A stretch of 64,000 nt of DNA. Origin: Rhipidocladum racemiflorum. Taxonomy: Eukaryota; Streptophyta; Magnoliopsida; Poales; Poaceae. Location: NCBI GenBank assembly GCA_036346355.1, contig CM070576.1:12941558-13005557 (forward strand), written 5' to 3'. The translations under genes and the position numbers were made by a program. How positions within the stretch are numbered: position 1 is the stretch's first letter; every line of letters starts with the position of its first letter. The notes under the pieces are model-generated. The model was not told where the DNA came from. It saw nothing but the letters and a program-made list of their open reading frames with translations, and did not search any database. Positions 42,863-55,643 of this stretch are shown one piece after another.

Positions 42863-44664
42863 TGTAGGATCGAAATATACGAATATAGCAATCAGAGGGG
42901 GGGGTGAATGATTGTGCGGAAGCTAAAACCAAATTCTTGATCTACTAAAAGTTCACCCCAAAACAGAACCAAATAATTGCCTCGTTTTCGACAAAAACAG
43001 AATGATAGAGGTTTGGTAAAACGCAAATTCCTGGAGATCCAACCGTCGGATCGATCTGAAATTTGGACACAAGAAACTAGATTCCAGTATGAACCGAACC
43101 CAAAAAGAATCAGCTCAATCGGACTTACGGATCAAAAGTTATAAGCTTCGCAAGCTTGCTGTTTCAGAACTTGACGAGAATCAATCTAATCAAAACTTCA
43201 AGATTAAACAAGAACGACAAAAGATTGATCAACTAGACTTTGAGAAACACTAGATCAATACCATAGAGAGGTTTTTGATGGATCAAATCAAGATAAAACT
43301 TAAAGAACAAAAACCAATCTAGAACTAGAACAAGCATGCAAACAAGAACCAAAAAGAGAACATTGAAGCAATGCGGGAACTAGAAGAATTGATCTTTATT
43401 TCTTTTGTCTAAAGTACTCCCATCAAAAGAGTACAAACCCTAAACTTTGAGCCCAAGGCTCTATGCGCCTAGCTCTCCTCAATTCGATGCTCTTCAACAG
43501 AGACAACCCTCCTATTTAAAGCACCAACCCACAAGGAGTTCTCGAATACGATTCCTATTCCTAGAAGGAATCAGATTCAACACAACTCTACTTGGCCCAA
43601 CTTGGCCGAGTACAACTCTTGCACGCGTATGGCAACCCTACCATACTCACGTGACTAACACTTTGCACGCGTATGGCCACCTGCCATACTCACATGACTA
43701 ACACTTTGCACGCGAATGACCTCCTGCCATTCTCACGTGACTAACCATTCTTCATGTGCACCATTCTCTTAGCCCGAACGTCCCGCATGACATCCTTGAC
43801 CACCAAGACCTCAGTTCCTCCCTGAACCTAGTCCCGAACCTCAGTTCCTCCATAAACCTAGTTCCGGTCCCGTCATCGACCACGTTCGCCCTCGAGCAAT
43901 ACCTGCACATGAACAAACCACAAAACAATTCCGAGCACAAGTCCACGACTTGACTCACATCAATCCATGCAAATACTCACACGAGCATTGCATAAAGTCC
44001 ACTTCAAAAGAAGCATCATGAAATTCTCACAAATTTCATAATCCCAAAAATGAATCAAACACAATTCCAATTTTGCTCAAAACCCTAATCGAAAGCAAAA
44101 CGCATTCACGACGGACAAGGAAATATGGTCCGGCGTACACATGAAAAAGCACTCAAAAAACCATTCACAACGGACAAACAAAATCGGTCCGTTGTACAAG
44201 TGAAAGTTTCGGTTCCAAGAAGAAATCATTCCGGCGAAAACACATTCACGACGGACAAACAAAATCGGTCCGTCGTACATGCGAAATCAAACCTCAAAAA
44301 GCCATTCACGACTGACCAAAGAAGTTTGTCTGCCGTACATGCAAAACTTACTGGTTTCTTGGAAGATTGAGTTCGACTCATGAGCTCAAAAACACGTTCA
44401 TTTACGTGCCCAAAAACTTTGTCCGTCGTACATGCACAACTTACTGGTTTTTGAGGAAAATTGAGTTTGGCTCAATGAGTTCAAAAGCATGTCCACGACA
44501 GACCAACAAAGTTTGTCCGTCGTAGATGGGAAACTTACTGTTTCTTGAGATCTTGGTCCGGCGCAAAAGCGAAACTTACTGCTTCTTGTCAAATTGACAA
44601 AACACATGAACAAACATATTTGCAAATTCAATTCTAAGCCAATTTTTCAGCACATAATTTCACA
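42863..44664 (-). repeat. 3' LTR of the Sirevirus-type element
   Basis: This 1,802-bp LTR ends TGTAGGATCG on the left and ATAATTTCACA on the right of the plus strand. At about 44100-44530 it holds at least five diverged stem-loops of the type CGACGGAC...GTCCGTCG. Confidence 0.92.
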
Positions 44665-45010
44665 ATCTCCCCCTTGATGAGAACATTGGCAACACCACTT
44701 AGAATTGAACATTTGGCATTCACTTTACAAAAGATTTTGAAATCCAAAGGATCAAGGACCAAAAAGAAAACACAGAATTCCCTCTTTGACCAAAATGTAA
44801 AACAAAATCTCCCCCTGAGAAGGAAAATGTGTGTGAATGTGCAATGTGCCCAAAAATTTCAAAATTTCTCCAAACTTCTCCCAAAATTCTCAAATTTCCA
44901 AACACAACTCCCCCTTTTTCTTCTCCCCCTTTTTCCTTAAACTTTTCAATGATTCCCAAATTTCTCCCCCTTTGACAATGGATTCATCAAGAGTACAAGA
45001 GAGAGAACAG
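44665..45010 (-). repeat. Cluster of polypurine tracts upstream of the 3' LTR
   Basis: On the minus strand, near-copies of AAGGGGGAG occur at about 44667, 44810, 44909, 44922 and 44963. The copy next to the LTR is the functional polypurine tract; the rest are satellites of it. Such multiplication is a described Sirevirus feature. Confidence 0.8.
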
Positions 45011-45331
45011 ATTCAAAATTTTTCTTGAAACAATGATTTCACAAAGAGAAACAAGGGAGTGCCAAGATAGAAAAAGATGAGCTCATTCGATCATATAACC
45101 TTATATATCATATAATATGCAAAATACATGATCTTGATGTGATTTTAACAAGTTAGGGAATGACATGCATCTCAACCTCAATTTAGTCAACTATAGCCAA
45201 GTACTAAGCAAGATCTTAGCAGAAAAAGCAAGACTTTAAAAATTGAAGCAACTAACAACTTTAGGGCGAGCAAGTAGTTTCAACTCCAATCTAGTAGACC
45301 AATTTAATCTTTAAACAATAAGTTGCATGTG

Positions 45332-45423
45332 GCATGCTTGAAGCATACTTCTTTTATTTTCTAGGAGTGGCATGCTTGAAGCATACATCTTATCTTTGAG
45401 GGAATGGCATGCTTGAAGCATAC
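45332..45423. repeat. Three copies of a 17-bp hairpin motif
   Basis: GCATGCTTGAAGCATAC occurs exactly at 45332-45348, 45370-45386 and 45407-45423, spaced by 38 and 37 bp. Each contains the palindrome ATGCTT-G-AAGCAT. The motif lies in the non-coding tail between RNase H and the 3' LTR of the Sirevirus-type element. Confidence 0.9.
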
Positions 45424-45703
45424 ATCTTATCTTTTTAGGGAAAACACCCTGAAGCACATAACTTGAGGTTTTTTTGCTTTTAACAACCCTTTTTTATTGA
45501 TTCCCTTTTCTTTTCATTTTTCTTTGATTATAAACATGCAAAAGTGATTAAAAGGTCTTATGAAAGAGTAAAGTTGAAACCACACTTGCTTCATAGCCCA
45601 AATTTGTCAAGAGGATTCAATATCAAGCCTAGAAGAGTAAGATATCACAGAGTATTTAGCTATAGGCAATCAGATAAGGGAATTCCGCAATGTCATTCTT
45701 AGT

Positions 45704-48700
45704 TCAAGTGGAACAATTTAGATTATCATATAATAGCACAATTACATAATATATAAAGAAATATGATAAAGTGAGCTCATTAAGTGAAAGAACTTGGCAA
45801 GGAAACTCCCCCTCAAAACAAACCCATTGGATGAACAATCCCAAGTTCTCCCCGAATAAAAGCAAAACGAGAAGAAGACAAAGGTTTTGTGAAAATGTCT
45901 GCCAATTGATGTTCAGTATCCACATGATGAAGCACAATGTTGCCTTTTCAACATGATCTCTAAGAAAGTGAAATCTGATGTCAATGTGTTTTGTTCTAGA
46001 GTGTTGCACGGGGTTCTTAGCAATGCAAATTGCACTAGTGTTATCACACAAAAGAGGAACACTATCCAAATTAACCCCATAATCTTTAAGTGTAGCTACT
46101 ATCCAAAGAATTTGAGAACAACAACTAGCAGCAGCCACATATTCAGATTCAAGAGCTTGATTGTGCAAATGTAAGATTGCTTTCTAGATGACCATGCAAT
46201 GAGAGAATTTCCCAAGAAGTGACATGAACCAGAAGTGCTTTTCCTATCAATTCTACATCCTCCAAAATCAGCATCGTAAAAGATCTCAAACTAATGCATG
46301 AGGAAGCGTAAAGCCAAATGCCAAAATCTTGAGTTCCATGAAGATACCTGAAAATCCTTTTGACAAACCTTGTCGATATGAAGCACGTGGGAAGCTTGAA
46401 AACGAGCACACAAGCACACAGAAATTGTATATCCGGCCTTGATGCAGTTGAGGTACAAAAGTGAACCTATCATGCTTCTATATTCCTTTTGATCAACCGC
46501 TCACCATCTTCATCGTGGTCAAGTGCGCAAGTGCTCTCCATGGGTGTCATGATCGGCTTGTCGTTTTCCATCCCAAAGCGATGTAGCAAGTCTTTCGTGT
46601 ATTTGCTTTGATGTACAAAAGTACCATCCTTCGCTTGCTTGATTTGAAATCCCAAAAGTATGTTAACTCACCCATCATACTCATCTCAAACTCCTTCCTC
46701 ATTGTTTCAAAACTCGCACACTAAAACATGAGATGAACCACTAAGGATAATATCATCAACATAAATCTGAACGAATAGTTGATCATTGCCTTGCTTGAGT
46801 AAAAGAGAGTTTTGTCAACCTTTCCCATTAAAAGCCCTTTTCAAGTAAAAAGGTTTTTAGCCTATCATACCATGCTCTAGGGGCTTGTTTCAAACCATAC
46901 AAAGCTTTTGATAGTTTGAACACATGATTTGGAAACTTTGGATTTTCAAAACCAGGTGGTTGCTTGACATAAACCTCCTCATTTATGTAGCCATTCAGAA
47001 AAGCACTTTTCACATCCATTTGATACAATTTGAAACCTTTGGATGCAGCAAAAGCTAAAAGGATTCTAATGGCTTCAATTCTAGCAACAGGAGCAAAGGT
47101 TTCATCAAAATCTAAGCCTTCAATTTGAGTGTAACCTTGAGCAACCAATCTAGCCTTGTTTCTAACAACAACACCATCCTCACTTTGTTTATTTTTGAAA
47201 ACCCATCTAGTTCCAATAACATTAAAATCAGCAGGAGGTGAGACAAGTTTCCAAACTTTATTTCGTTCAAAATTCTCTAATTCTTCATGCATGGCATTGA
47301 TCCAAGATTCGCCGATAATGCATGAGATATATCTTTGGGTTCAAAAGAAGCAACTAAAGCAGAATGAGTATGAGTGTCAGAATGAATAAACCTGGATCGA
47401 GTGACTCTCTCATTTAGGTCTCCAATCATTTGTTCAGATGGATGCATTTTCTGAATGTGCAAGGGAGCATTGGCTTTTGAGACTTCTCCTTCTCCTTCTT
47501 CATTTTCAGCATGTACAGATGATGTTGTAGCTTGAGGATGGTTAGCTGTAGGTGTTGTAGTAGTAGGTGCCAAGGGTGCTACAGCTTGTTGTGCATTAGG
47601 AAGAGTCAAGACCTCATCTTCAACATCATCATTATCTTCAAAGATTTTCTCCCCCTGAACATATGCCTCAGACTGCATCACTTGGACTAGTGCCTGGACT
47701 AGCCTCATCAAAAGTAACTTCACAAGTTTCCACAATTTTGTTAGTCTCCAAAACAAGCACACGATAGCCACGAGTATGAGCAGGATATCCAAGGAAAAAG
47801 CCATCCATTGATCTAGCTTCAAATTTATCAAGATTTCCAGATTTCAAGACAAAGCATTTGCATCCAAAAACCCTAAAGTGAGAAACAGTAGGCCTATGTC
47901 CAAACCGAAGCTCATATGGAGTCTTACCCAATTTTGATCTCAAAAACACACGGTTTGAAACATAACATGCAATTGAAATCGCTTCATTTCCCAAAAGTTT
48001 CTAGGAGTATGATGTTCATCTAACATGGTTCTAGCCATCTCAACCAATATTCTGCTTTTCCTTTCAACTACACCATTCTCGTTGAGGCACTCTAGGTGAT
48101 GAAAATTGATGATCAATTCCTTTTCAAGACAAAAGAGATCAAAAGAAGCATTTTTGAATTCAGTTCCATTATCACTTCTAATAGCTTTGAGAGCTCCTGG
48201 ATGATCAATAGAAAGCCTAAGAACAAGACTTCTAAAATGACTAAAGGCCTCATCCTTAGATGCCATAAAGTATACCCAAGAGTATCTAGAAAAATCATCA
48301 ACAATCACAAGCACATACCATTTGCCTCCAAAGGATTGAACTCGAGATGGTCCAATCAGATCAAGATGTAGAAGCTGTCCTGGAGCGTTTGTCATCATCA
48401 TGGTAAGAGGTGGATGTGAACCTGCAATCATCTTACCATGTCTACAAGAAGAACATACTAGATTGCTATCACCCTTAAGCTTAGGCAGGCCACGTATAAG
48501 ATCTAAACCACTTACACGAGTAAGATGATCAAAACCAACATGACCAAGTCTACGATGCCAAAAGAATAAATCTTTAGAAACATTGGCAATTAGACACCTA
48601 TGCTTAGAAGAAGGCGATGCATCAAAATCAGCTTTAAAGACTCTTCCAAAACGAGAAATTTTGAACACAAGATCACCTGAAGCATCTAGCACTTTGCATT

Positions 48701-51154
48701 CATTTTTCTTAAAGCTTATCTCAAGATCTTCATCAAGCATTTGTGAGACAGAAAGCAAGTTATATTTCAAATTTTCAACAAGAGCAACATCCTTGAACAT
48801 AAACTTGTCACTTACCTTTACTGTACCTTTTGCCACAATAGAAGAGGAAGAAGCATCTCCAAAAGTAACACTTTCAGCACGAGATGCACGAGTGAGGGAG
48901 GAGAACCAATTCTTATCACCGGACATGTGGCGTGAGCATCCGGAATCCACTAGCCATATGTTCTCCTTCCTCGCGCGAGAAGCCTACATAGCAACAAAAC
49001 GTGTCGAGGTCTCAGTACTGGGGTTAGGAATGAGATTTTTGGGAATCCAGTACTGAGACACACGACGCACAACAGTAGGCACAACACGATATTTTTTATG
49101 CACAAAATCAGCTTTTCCTTTTCTCATGTTTATAGGAACAGAAGGTGTTTTCAACACTCTAGGCGCATAGTGAGAAGCAAAGTGTGCTTTTCTGAAGTTA
49201 GACCTAGCCTTAGTCATTTCTTTCCTTTGCTGTCTGGCTAGTCTAAAGCAAAAATCTACTAGATGTCCATCTCTACCACAATGAGTGCAAGTGTACTTAG
49301 CATGAAGTTTGGCTTTAACAGTAGAACCACATTTTGCATTCATCATAGTAGAAGAAAGAAAACCAGCAGATTTAAAAGCAATCTTTTTAGGCTCATTAAG
49401 AATCTCAATTTTGTCATTGCAAGGAGCATTAATAATAAAGGCGAGGTTTAGTTTCAAATGAAGCATGAAGATCAAAGCCTAAACCTTTCTTGTTTGAGCT
49501 AACCTTAGATTGATCCAAAATCATGTTCAATTTTTCTTGCCATTAGTGAAACGTTCCAAAGAATTTTGCAAGTAATCAACTTTCTTAGCAAGAGTTAAAC
49601 AATTATTGCAGGAACATCTACTTTTCCTTTTTGCTTGCGACAAGTTGAGCATGAGAGAATTTCATGTGAAAGCAAATTATCGATTAATTGAGAAACCCTA
49701 GCATTTGCATCTTTCAATTTTAATTCAAGAGTTGAGCATTTAGAACAAGAAGTTGAACTATGCAAATCATCGTTGGAACAGCTAGCATGTACAACATGTT
49801 TCTCATTTTTCTCATTTAGATGCAACAAAAGAGCATGTTCTTTCCTAAGCAAGGTGAGCTCATTGTAAATTAAGTCACATGATTTGCAAGTATCATCACT
49901 AGGAATCAAAGTCTTAAGTCTAGCAATTTTAGCATTCAATGATTCAATAATGAAATCATGTTTCTTAATTTTCTTATCACGCTTGTCAAGCAATTTTCCA
50001 AGACGAGCAACAAGAATAGCTAATTCATCATAAGAGGGATCTACCTCATTGAAGTCGCTGCCGTGGTCGCCCTCGGTGAAGCTATCCTTGCTGCTTGCCA
50101 TGAGACATAATCCTATCAAATCATGCTTGCTTGGAGTTGCATTATCTTCGCTGCTCTCCGAGTCCACATCGCTCAAATTGACTTGTTCAAGAGCGGAAAG
50201 AACTCGGTGAACCACCTTAAGGCGTTGATGAAGCTCTTCTTCTTCCTATCATTTGACGAGAACCTTTTCTTCTCATTCCTTCTGTCGTTGTCCTTCTCCT
50301 CCTTTGATGTTTTTCCTGCAAGCTTAGGACAATTTGTGTGAATATGGTTGAGGTTACCACACTCATAGCATCTTGGAGGACCACCTCTCTTTCTCATTCT
50401 CACATTCTCGCAGCTTTGTTAAAGCGAGAAGAGAGTAGTGCCGGATCTTCTTCAGAAACTCTTCAAGTTGCTCATCTGTTAAAGAAGACATGGAAGACAA
50501 GGCAAAGCTAGAAGAAGAATTTGCATTTGACATGTTAGGGTTAGAGATCAAAGCAATTGATTTAATGTTACCCTTCCCTGGCAAGAACATCCAACTCATG
50601 AGTTTTCAACTTAGAGTAAAGAACATCTAATGTGAGTGTGCTCATGGTAGTAGATTCTTGTATAGATGTTACTTTCATCTCCCACACCGACATGTCCAAA
50701 GCACTAAGCAATTGTCGAGCATTTTCGGATCGGTGTAGCTAACTCCAACAAAGACGTAGATTGCTAAGAATTTTATTGAAACGCAAAGAAGTCATCTACA
50801 GATTCACTAGGTTTCATCTCAAAACGCATGTATTCTTTTTTGTAAATATCTTGGCGAACCTCTTTGACAGTGTTAGAACCCTCATGGTAATCACAAAGAG
50901 ATTTCCATACCTCATATGCGGATCGAAGATGAACCACACGATCAAGTTGCGCGCCTTGCTATTTGCTTCAACATGTGTGCGATTGGTGTCGTTGACGTTG
51001 TCGCTTGCAGGACTTCATATGGCTTGTAGACCTTCTCCCAAATTGTGAAGCCCTGTGCTTGGATGAACGCCTCCATCTTGGCCTTCCAAAACTGAAAATC
51101 AACACCATCGAACACACATGGTTTTGTCGAATAACGATCCATTGATCTAATCAC
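45704..51154 (-). pseudogene. Sirevirus-type gag-pol, broken into many frames
   Basis: In order along the minus strand: gag start with FDGVDFQFWKAKMEAFI (about 51100); a CCHC knuckle CYECGNLNHIHTNC (about 50350); a coiled region (50215-49595); a second CCHC, CTHCGRDGHLVDFC (about 49270); the protease motif MDSGCSRHMSG (48950); an HHCC segment with FWHRRLGHVG and CSSCRHGK; integrase with RSDNGTEF (about 48170); reverse transcriptase with FNVIGTRWVFKNK and QIYVDDIILSG (about 46750); and RNase H with ESEYVAAASCCSQILWI (about 46140). At least eight frame changes separate these blocks. No envelope-like frame is visible between RNase H and the 3' LTR. Confidence 0.9.
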
Positions 51155-51194
51155 CGGTTAAGATAGATTAGAGAAACCTTGCTCTGATACCACT

Positions 51195-52995
51195 TGTAGG
51201 ATCGAAATATACGAATATAGCAATCAGAGGGGGGGTGAATGATTGTGCGGAAGCTAAAACCAAATTCTTGATCTACTAAAAGTTCACCCCAAAACAGAAC
51301 CAAATAATTGCCTCGTTTTCGACAAAAACAGAATGATAGAGGTTTGGTAAAACGCAAATTCCTGGAGATCCAACCGTCGGATCGATCTGAAATTTGGACA
51401 CAAGAAACTAGATTCTAGTACGAACCGAACACAAAAAGAATCAGCTCAATCGGACTTACGGATCAAAAGTTATAAGCTTCGCAAGCTTGCTGTTTCAGAA
51501 CTTGACGAGAATCAATCTAATCAAAACTTCAAGATTAAACAAGAACGACAAAAGATTGATCAACTAGACTTTGAGAAACACTAGATCAATACCATAGAGA
51601 GGTTTTTGATGGATCAAATCAAGATAAAACTTAAAGAACAAAAACCAATCTAGAACTAGAACAAGCATGCAAACAAGAACCAAAAAGAGAACATTGAAGC
51701 AATGCGGGAACTAGAAGAATTGATCTTTATTTCTTTTGTCTAAAGTACTCCCATCAAAAGAGTACAAACCCTAAACTTTGAGCCCAAGGCTCTATGCGCC
51801 TAGCTCTCCTCAATTCGATGCTCTTCAACAGGAGACAAGCCCTCCTATTTAAAGCACCAACCCATAAGGAGTTCTGAATACGATTCCTATTCCCTAGAAG
51901 GAATCTGTATCCAACACAACTCTACTTGGCCCAACTTGGCCGAGTACAACTCTTGCACGCGTATGGCAACCCTACCATACTCACGTGACTAACACTTTGC
52001 ACGCGTATGGCCACCTGCCATACTCACGTGACTAACACTTTGCACGCGAATGACCTCCTGCCATTCTCACGTGACTAACCATTCTTCATGTGCACCATTC
52101 TCTTAGCCCGAACGTCCCGCATGACATCCTTGACCACCAAGACCTCAGTTCCTCCCTGAATCTAGTCCCGAACCTCAGTTCCTCCATAAACCTAGTTCCG
52201 GTCCCATCATCGACCACGTTCGCCCTCGAGCAATACCTGCACATGAACAAACCACAAAACAATTCCGAGCACAAGTCCACGACTTGACTCACATCAATCC
52301 ATGCAAATACTCACACGAGCATTGCATAAAGTCCACTTCAAAAGAAGCATCATGAAATTCTCACAAATTTCATAATCCCAAAAATGAATCAAACACAATT
52401 CCAATTTTGCTCAAAACCCTAATCGAGCAAAAACGCATTCACGACGGACAAGGAAATATGGTCCGCGCACACATGAAAAAGCACTCAAAAACCATTCACA
52501 ACGGACAAACAAAATCGGTCCGTTGTACAAGTGAAAGTTTCGGTTCCAAGAAGAAATCATTCGCGAAAACACGCTCACGACGGACAAACAAAATCGGTCC
52601 GTCGTACATGCGTAAATCAAACCTCAAAAAGCCATTCACGATCGACCAAAGAAGTTTGTCTCGCCGTACATGCAAAACTTCTTGGTTTCTTGGAAGATTG
52701 AGTTCGACTCATGAGCTCAAAAATACGTTCATTTACGCACCCAAAAACTTTGTCCGTCGTACATGCACAACTTACTGGTTTTTGAGGAAAATTGAGTTTG
52801 GCTCAATGAGTTCAAAAGCATGTCCACGACAGACCAACAAAGTTTGTCCGTCGTAGATGGGAAACTTACTGTTTCTTGAGATCTTGGTCCGGCGCAAAAG
52901 CGAAACTTACTGCTTCTTGTCAAATTGACAAAACACATGAACAAACATATTTGCAAATTCAATTCTAAGCCAATTTTTCAGCACATAATTTCACA
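51195..52995 (-). repeat. 5' LTR of the Sirevirus-type element
   Basis: This 1,801-bp LTR is near-identical to the 3' LTR. Most differences are single-base indels, often at CG-rich stem-loop positions near 52430-52670. The TGGTATCAGAGC primer-binding site adjoins it at 51181-51193. Confidence 0.92.
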
Positions 52996-55198
52996 GACAT
53001 CAATTATATTTGAAGAGATCCAAGTGTGCTTTCGGTCAGGAAACCGTCGAATATCTTGGACATGTGATTTCGGCCTCAGGAGTGGAAGCGGATCCTAGCA
53101 AAATACAGGACATTGATCGTTGGCCAACACTTGCGACTGTTGCAGATGTGCGAAGCTTCTTAGGCCTTGTAGGATATTATCGGCATTTTATTCATCATTA
53201 TGCATCAATTGCCGCACCTCTCACAAATCTCCTTCGTCGCCAAAGTTTCATATGGTCGGCAGAGGCTGAGAGAGCTTTCCAACGCCTTAAAGAAGCCTTA
53301 CAATCTACACTCATGCTCCGTCTCCCTGATTTCGATGTTCCTTTTGTGGTGGAGTGTGATGCTTCAAGCATAGGAATTGGGGCGGTCCTACGGCAAGACG
53401 GACACCCGGTGGATTATTATAGCCAAAAGTTAGCTGATCGACATACGAAGCTCGCAGCCTATGAGCGTGAACTTATTGGCTTGTCTAAAGCAATTCGGCA
53501 TTGGCGCCCTTATTTGTGGGGACGATCGTTTGTGGTTCGCACAGATCATGCCAGCTTGAAATATCTTCTTGAACAAGCCTTGGTGACTCCTCCCCAGCAA
53601 CATTGGTTGAGTAAATTAATGGGGTTTGATTTTTTCAGTGGAATATAAGCCAGGTAGAGCTAATTTGGTGGCAGACGCATTATCCCGGCTTCATGAACCT
53701 GTGGGAATTTGCACAGCTATCTCGTCGCCCACTGTGCGGGTTCGAACTACGTGGGAGGAGGAGCTACGAGCCAATCCGGAAATCCAACGCCGCTGTGGGC
53801 AACTTTTGGAGGCTGATCCCAAATCCTCTGATCAGGAGGCAAGTACATGGTCCACCAGCCATGGTCTTCTTTATCATAAGGGACGGATTTATTTTCCAGC
53901 AGCATCTTCCCTACGGCCTCAAGTGGTAGCTGCTTATCATGATCTGACGCATGAGGGGCTGTATAAAACTTTTCATCGAATCAAACAAAACTTCTATTGG
54001 GAGGGCCTTCGTTGATCTGTGGAGGAGTACATTCGTCAATGTCTTATTTGTCAATAGCATAAGGCAAGTACTTTAGCCCCAGCGGGACTTTTACAACCCC
54101 TACCGGTGCCTCAACATATCTGGGCAGATGTGTCAATGGACTTTATTGTTCCTCTCCCTAAATCTCAAGGGAAGACAGCTTTATTGGTAGTGGTCGATCG
54201 TTTATCCAAATATGGTCATTTCATTGCTCTTAAACGACCCACTACAGCCTCTACCGTTGCGGATATCTTCTTTGATAAGATTGAACGGCTTCATGGGATG
54301 CCCAAGTCTATTGTCTCGGATCGGGACCCAATTTTCACTAGCACTTTTTGGCAGGATCTCTTTAAGCGTTGTTGTACAAGACTTCTTACGTCCTCTTCTT
54401 ACCATCCCCGTAAAGACTGGCCGATGTAAGTCGTTAATCGCACTATTGAGATGTACCTTCGCTGCTTGGCAGCAGAGTGGCCTTCGACATTGGTGCAGTG
54501 GTTACCATGTCCAGAATTTTGTTATAATCCTTCATATCACTCTGCGCTTCGTATGATACCATTTGAATTGGTCTATGGTCGCACGCCTCCGCCGCTGGTA
54601 CCATATAATCAAGGGTCAACCTTGGTCGATGCCGTGGATTGTTAGTTTGTCGATCGAGATGCTCTGCTCGAGAGAGCCCGTTATCATCTGGTGACTGCCC
54701 AAAATAGGATGAAATAATGCTATGATCTTCACCATCGCGTGGTAACATTCTCGGCTGGAGACTGGGTTTGGTTGAAATTACAGTCATCGGCAATTGTCTA
54801 TTCGGCCAGACCATCACCATAAGCTTATGCTGAAGTTTTTCGGGCCCTTCAAGGTGGTTCATCGTATTGGGGAAGTTGCATATCGGTTGGCTCTACCAAC
54901 AACAGCTAAAATTCATGACGTTTTCCACGTCTATGTGTTGAAGCCCTTTAAAGGGACCCCTCCTGAAGAAACTCCACCATTGCCTGAAGACATTTCCTAC
55001 CCTTCACCCGCTGCAGTGCAACCTTCTCCTTATAAGATATTGGCACAACGATTCATTAAGGGGCATCGTCAAATTTTAATCCAATGGGCTGGCGAAGAGA
55101 TTGAAGCAGCTACTTGGGTGGACGCCTTGGAGTTCAGAAGATTGCACCCGAACTTCAAGCTTGAGGACAAGCTTGATTTTGAGGGGGGGGGGGAGTAT
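52996..55198 (+). pseudogene. Gypsy RT end, RNase H, integrase and chromodomain-like tail
   Basis: The Gypsy frame resumes: thumb and connection (KRSKCAFGQETVEYLGHVIS, GYYRHFIHHYA), RNase H (VVECDASSIGIGAVL, YERELIGLSKAIRHW, VRTDHASLKYLL), the integrase zinc segment (YHDLTHEGLYKTFH, RQCLICQ) and core (WADVSMDFIVPLPKS, SIVSDRDPIFTS). The catalytic Glu region near 54410-54425 is destroyed by a frameshift and stop. The C-terminus (ILAQRFIKGHRQILIQWAGE, TWVDALEFRRLHP) resembles the chromodomain-like tail of chromoviruses, which targets integration to chromatin. A purine-rich tract abuts the 3' LTR. Stops occur near 54016 and 54056. Confidence 0.9.
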
Positions 55199-55643
55199 TG
55201 ATATGAACAAACCGGATCGCGTATTCTTCCGGAGGAAAAACGGGCATCAAGGCGAGGCACCGCAGAAGGATCAGGAAGGCATATGATTAGGCTAAGATAA
55301 GGGCTGTGCCCGATCATGGCTTGGATCCAGCTCGCCTACCTTAAAGAGTATTATCATATCTGTTAGTTACCACTTTTAGGATTCTTATCCTTGTTAGTTA
55401 CCTCTACCTTTGTTAGTTACCATGTTTAGGAAACTCTACGAATAAGAGGAGGAACAGAGAGAAGAAAAGGCACGATTTGAGTTGCCACCAAAAACTAACC
55501 TCAAGCGCTACTATCGATAACCTGCCGTTGGCTTCGTATAGCCGCTACCATAGATCGCCGGCGGGCTCCTGCTGCGTCGGCCATCTCTTCACGATCTGGG
55601 CTTCGGCCTGGGACGCGGGCGTACAATAGGAGCATCCATATCA
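55199..55643 (+). repeat. 3' LTR of the Gypsy element
   Basis: This 445-bp LTR is homologous to 26678-27123 with scattered substitutions. It is preceded by a run of G that serves as the polypurine tract. Confidence 0.9.

Larger units (their letters stand above)
42863..52995 (-). mobile_element. Sirevirus-type Copia element, nearly complete but frame-disrupted
   Basis: The element is on the minus strand with near-identical 1.8-kb LTRs at 51195-52995 (5') and 42863-44664 (3'). A primer-binding site TGGTATCAGAGC adjoins the 5' LTR at about 51181-51193, and a polypurine tract AAGGGGGAGAT adjoins the 3' LTR. The internal region has Copia domain order but many frameshifts. The target flanks are GACAT on the right and GACT on the left, suggesting a 5-bp duplication with one base lost. 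Repeated polypurine tracts upstream of the 3' LTR and stem-loop repeats in the LTRs are features described for Sireviruses. Confidence 0.92.
26678..55643 (+). mobile_element. Ty3/Gypsy chromovirus-like element expanded to 29 kb by nested insertions
   Basis: LTRs at 26678-27123 and 55199-55643 are clear homologues (TGATATGAAC...CCATATCA). They share one disrupted gag-pol, continued in segments 27124-27938, 37924-39097, 42573-42862 and 52996-55198. Removing the insertions leaves about 5.4 kb, the size of a short-LTR chromovirus such as the Reina group. The flanking five bases are TATGC and CATGC, a near-perfect duplication. The LTRs differ at several sites and gag-pol has many stops, so this is the oldest and outermost layer of the nest and is inactive. 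Confidence 0.93.

Noticed and set aside
44665..45700. Envelope-like gene between RNase H and the 3' LTR of the Sirevirus-type element
   Set aside because: No open frame of useful length on the minus strand; the region consists of purine tracts and hairpin repeats.
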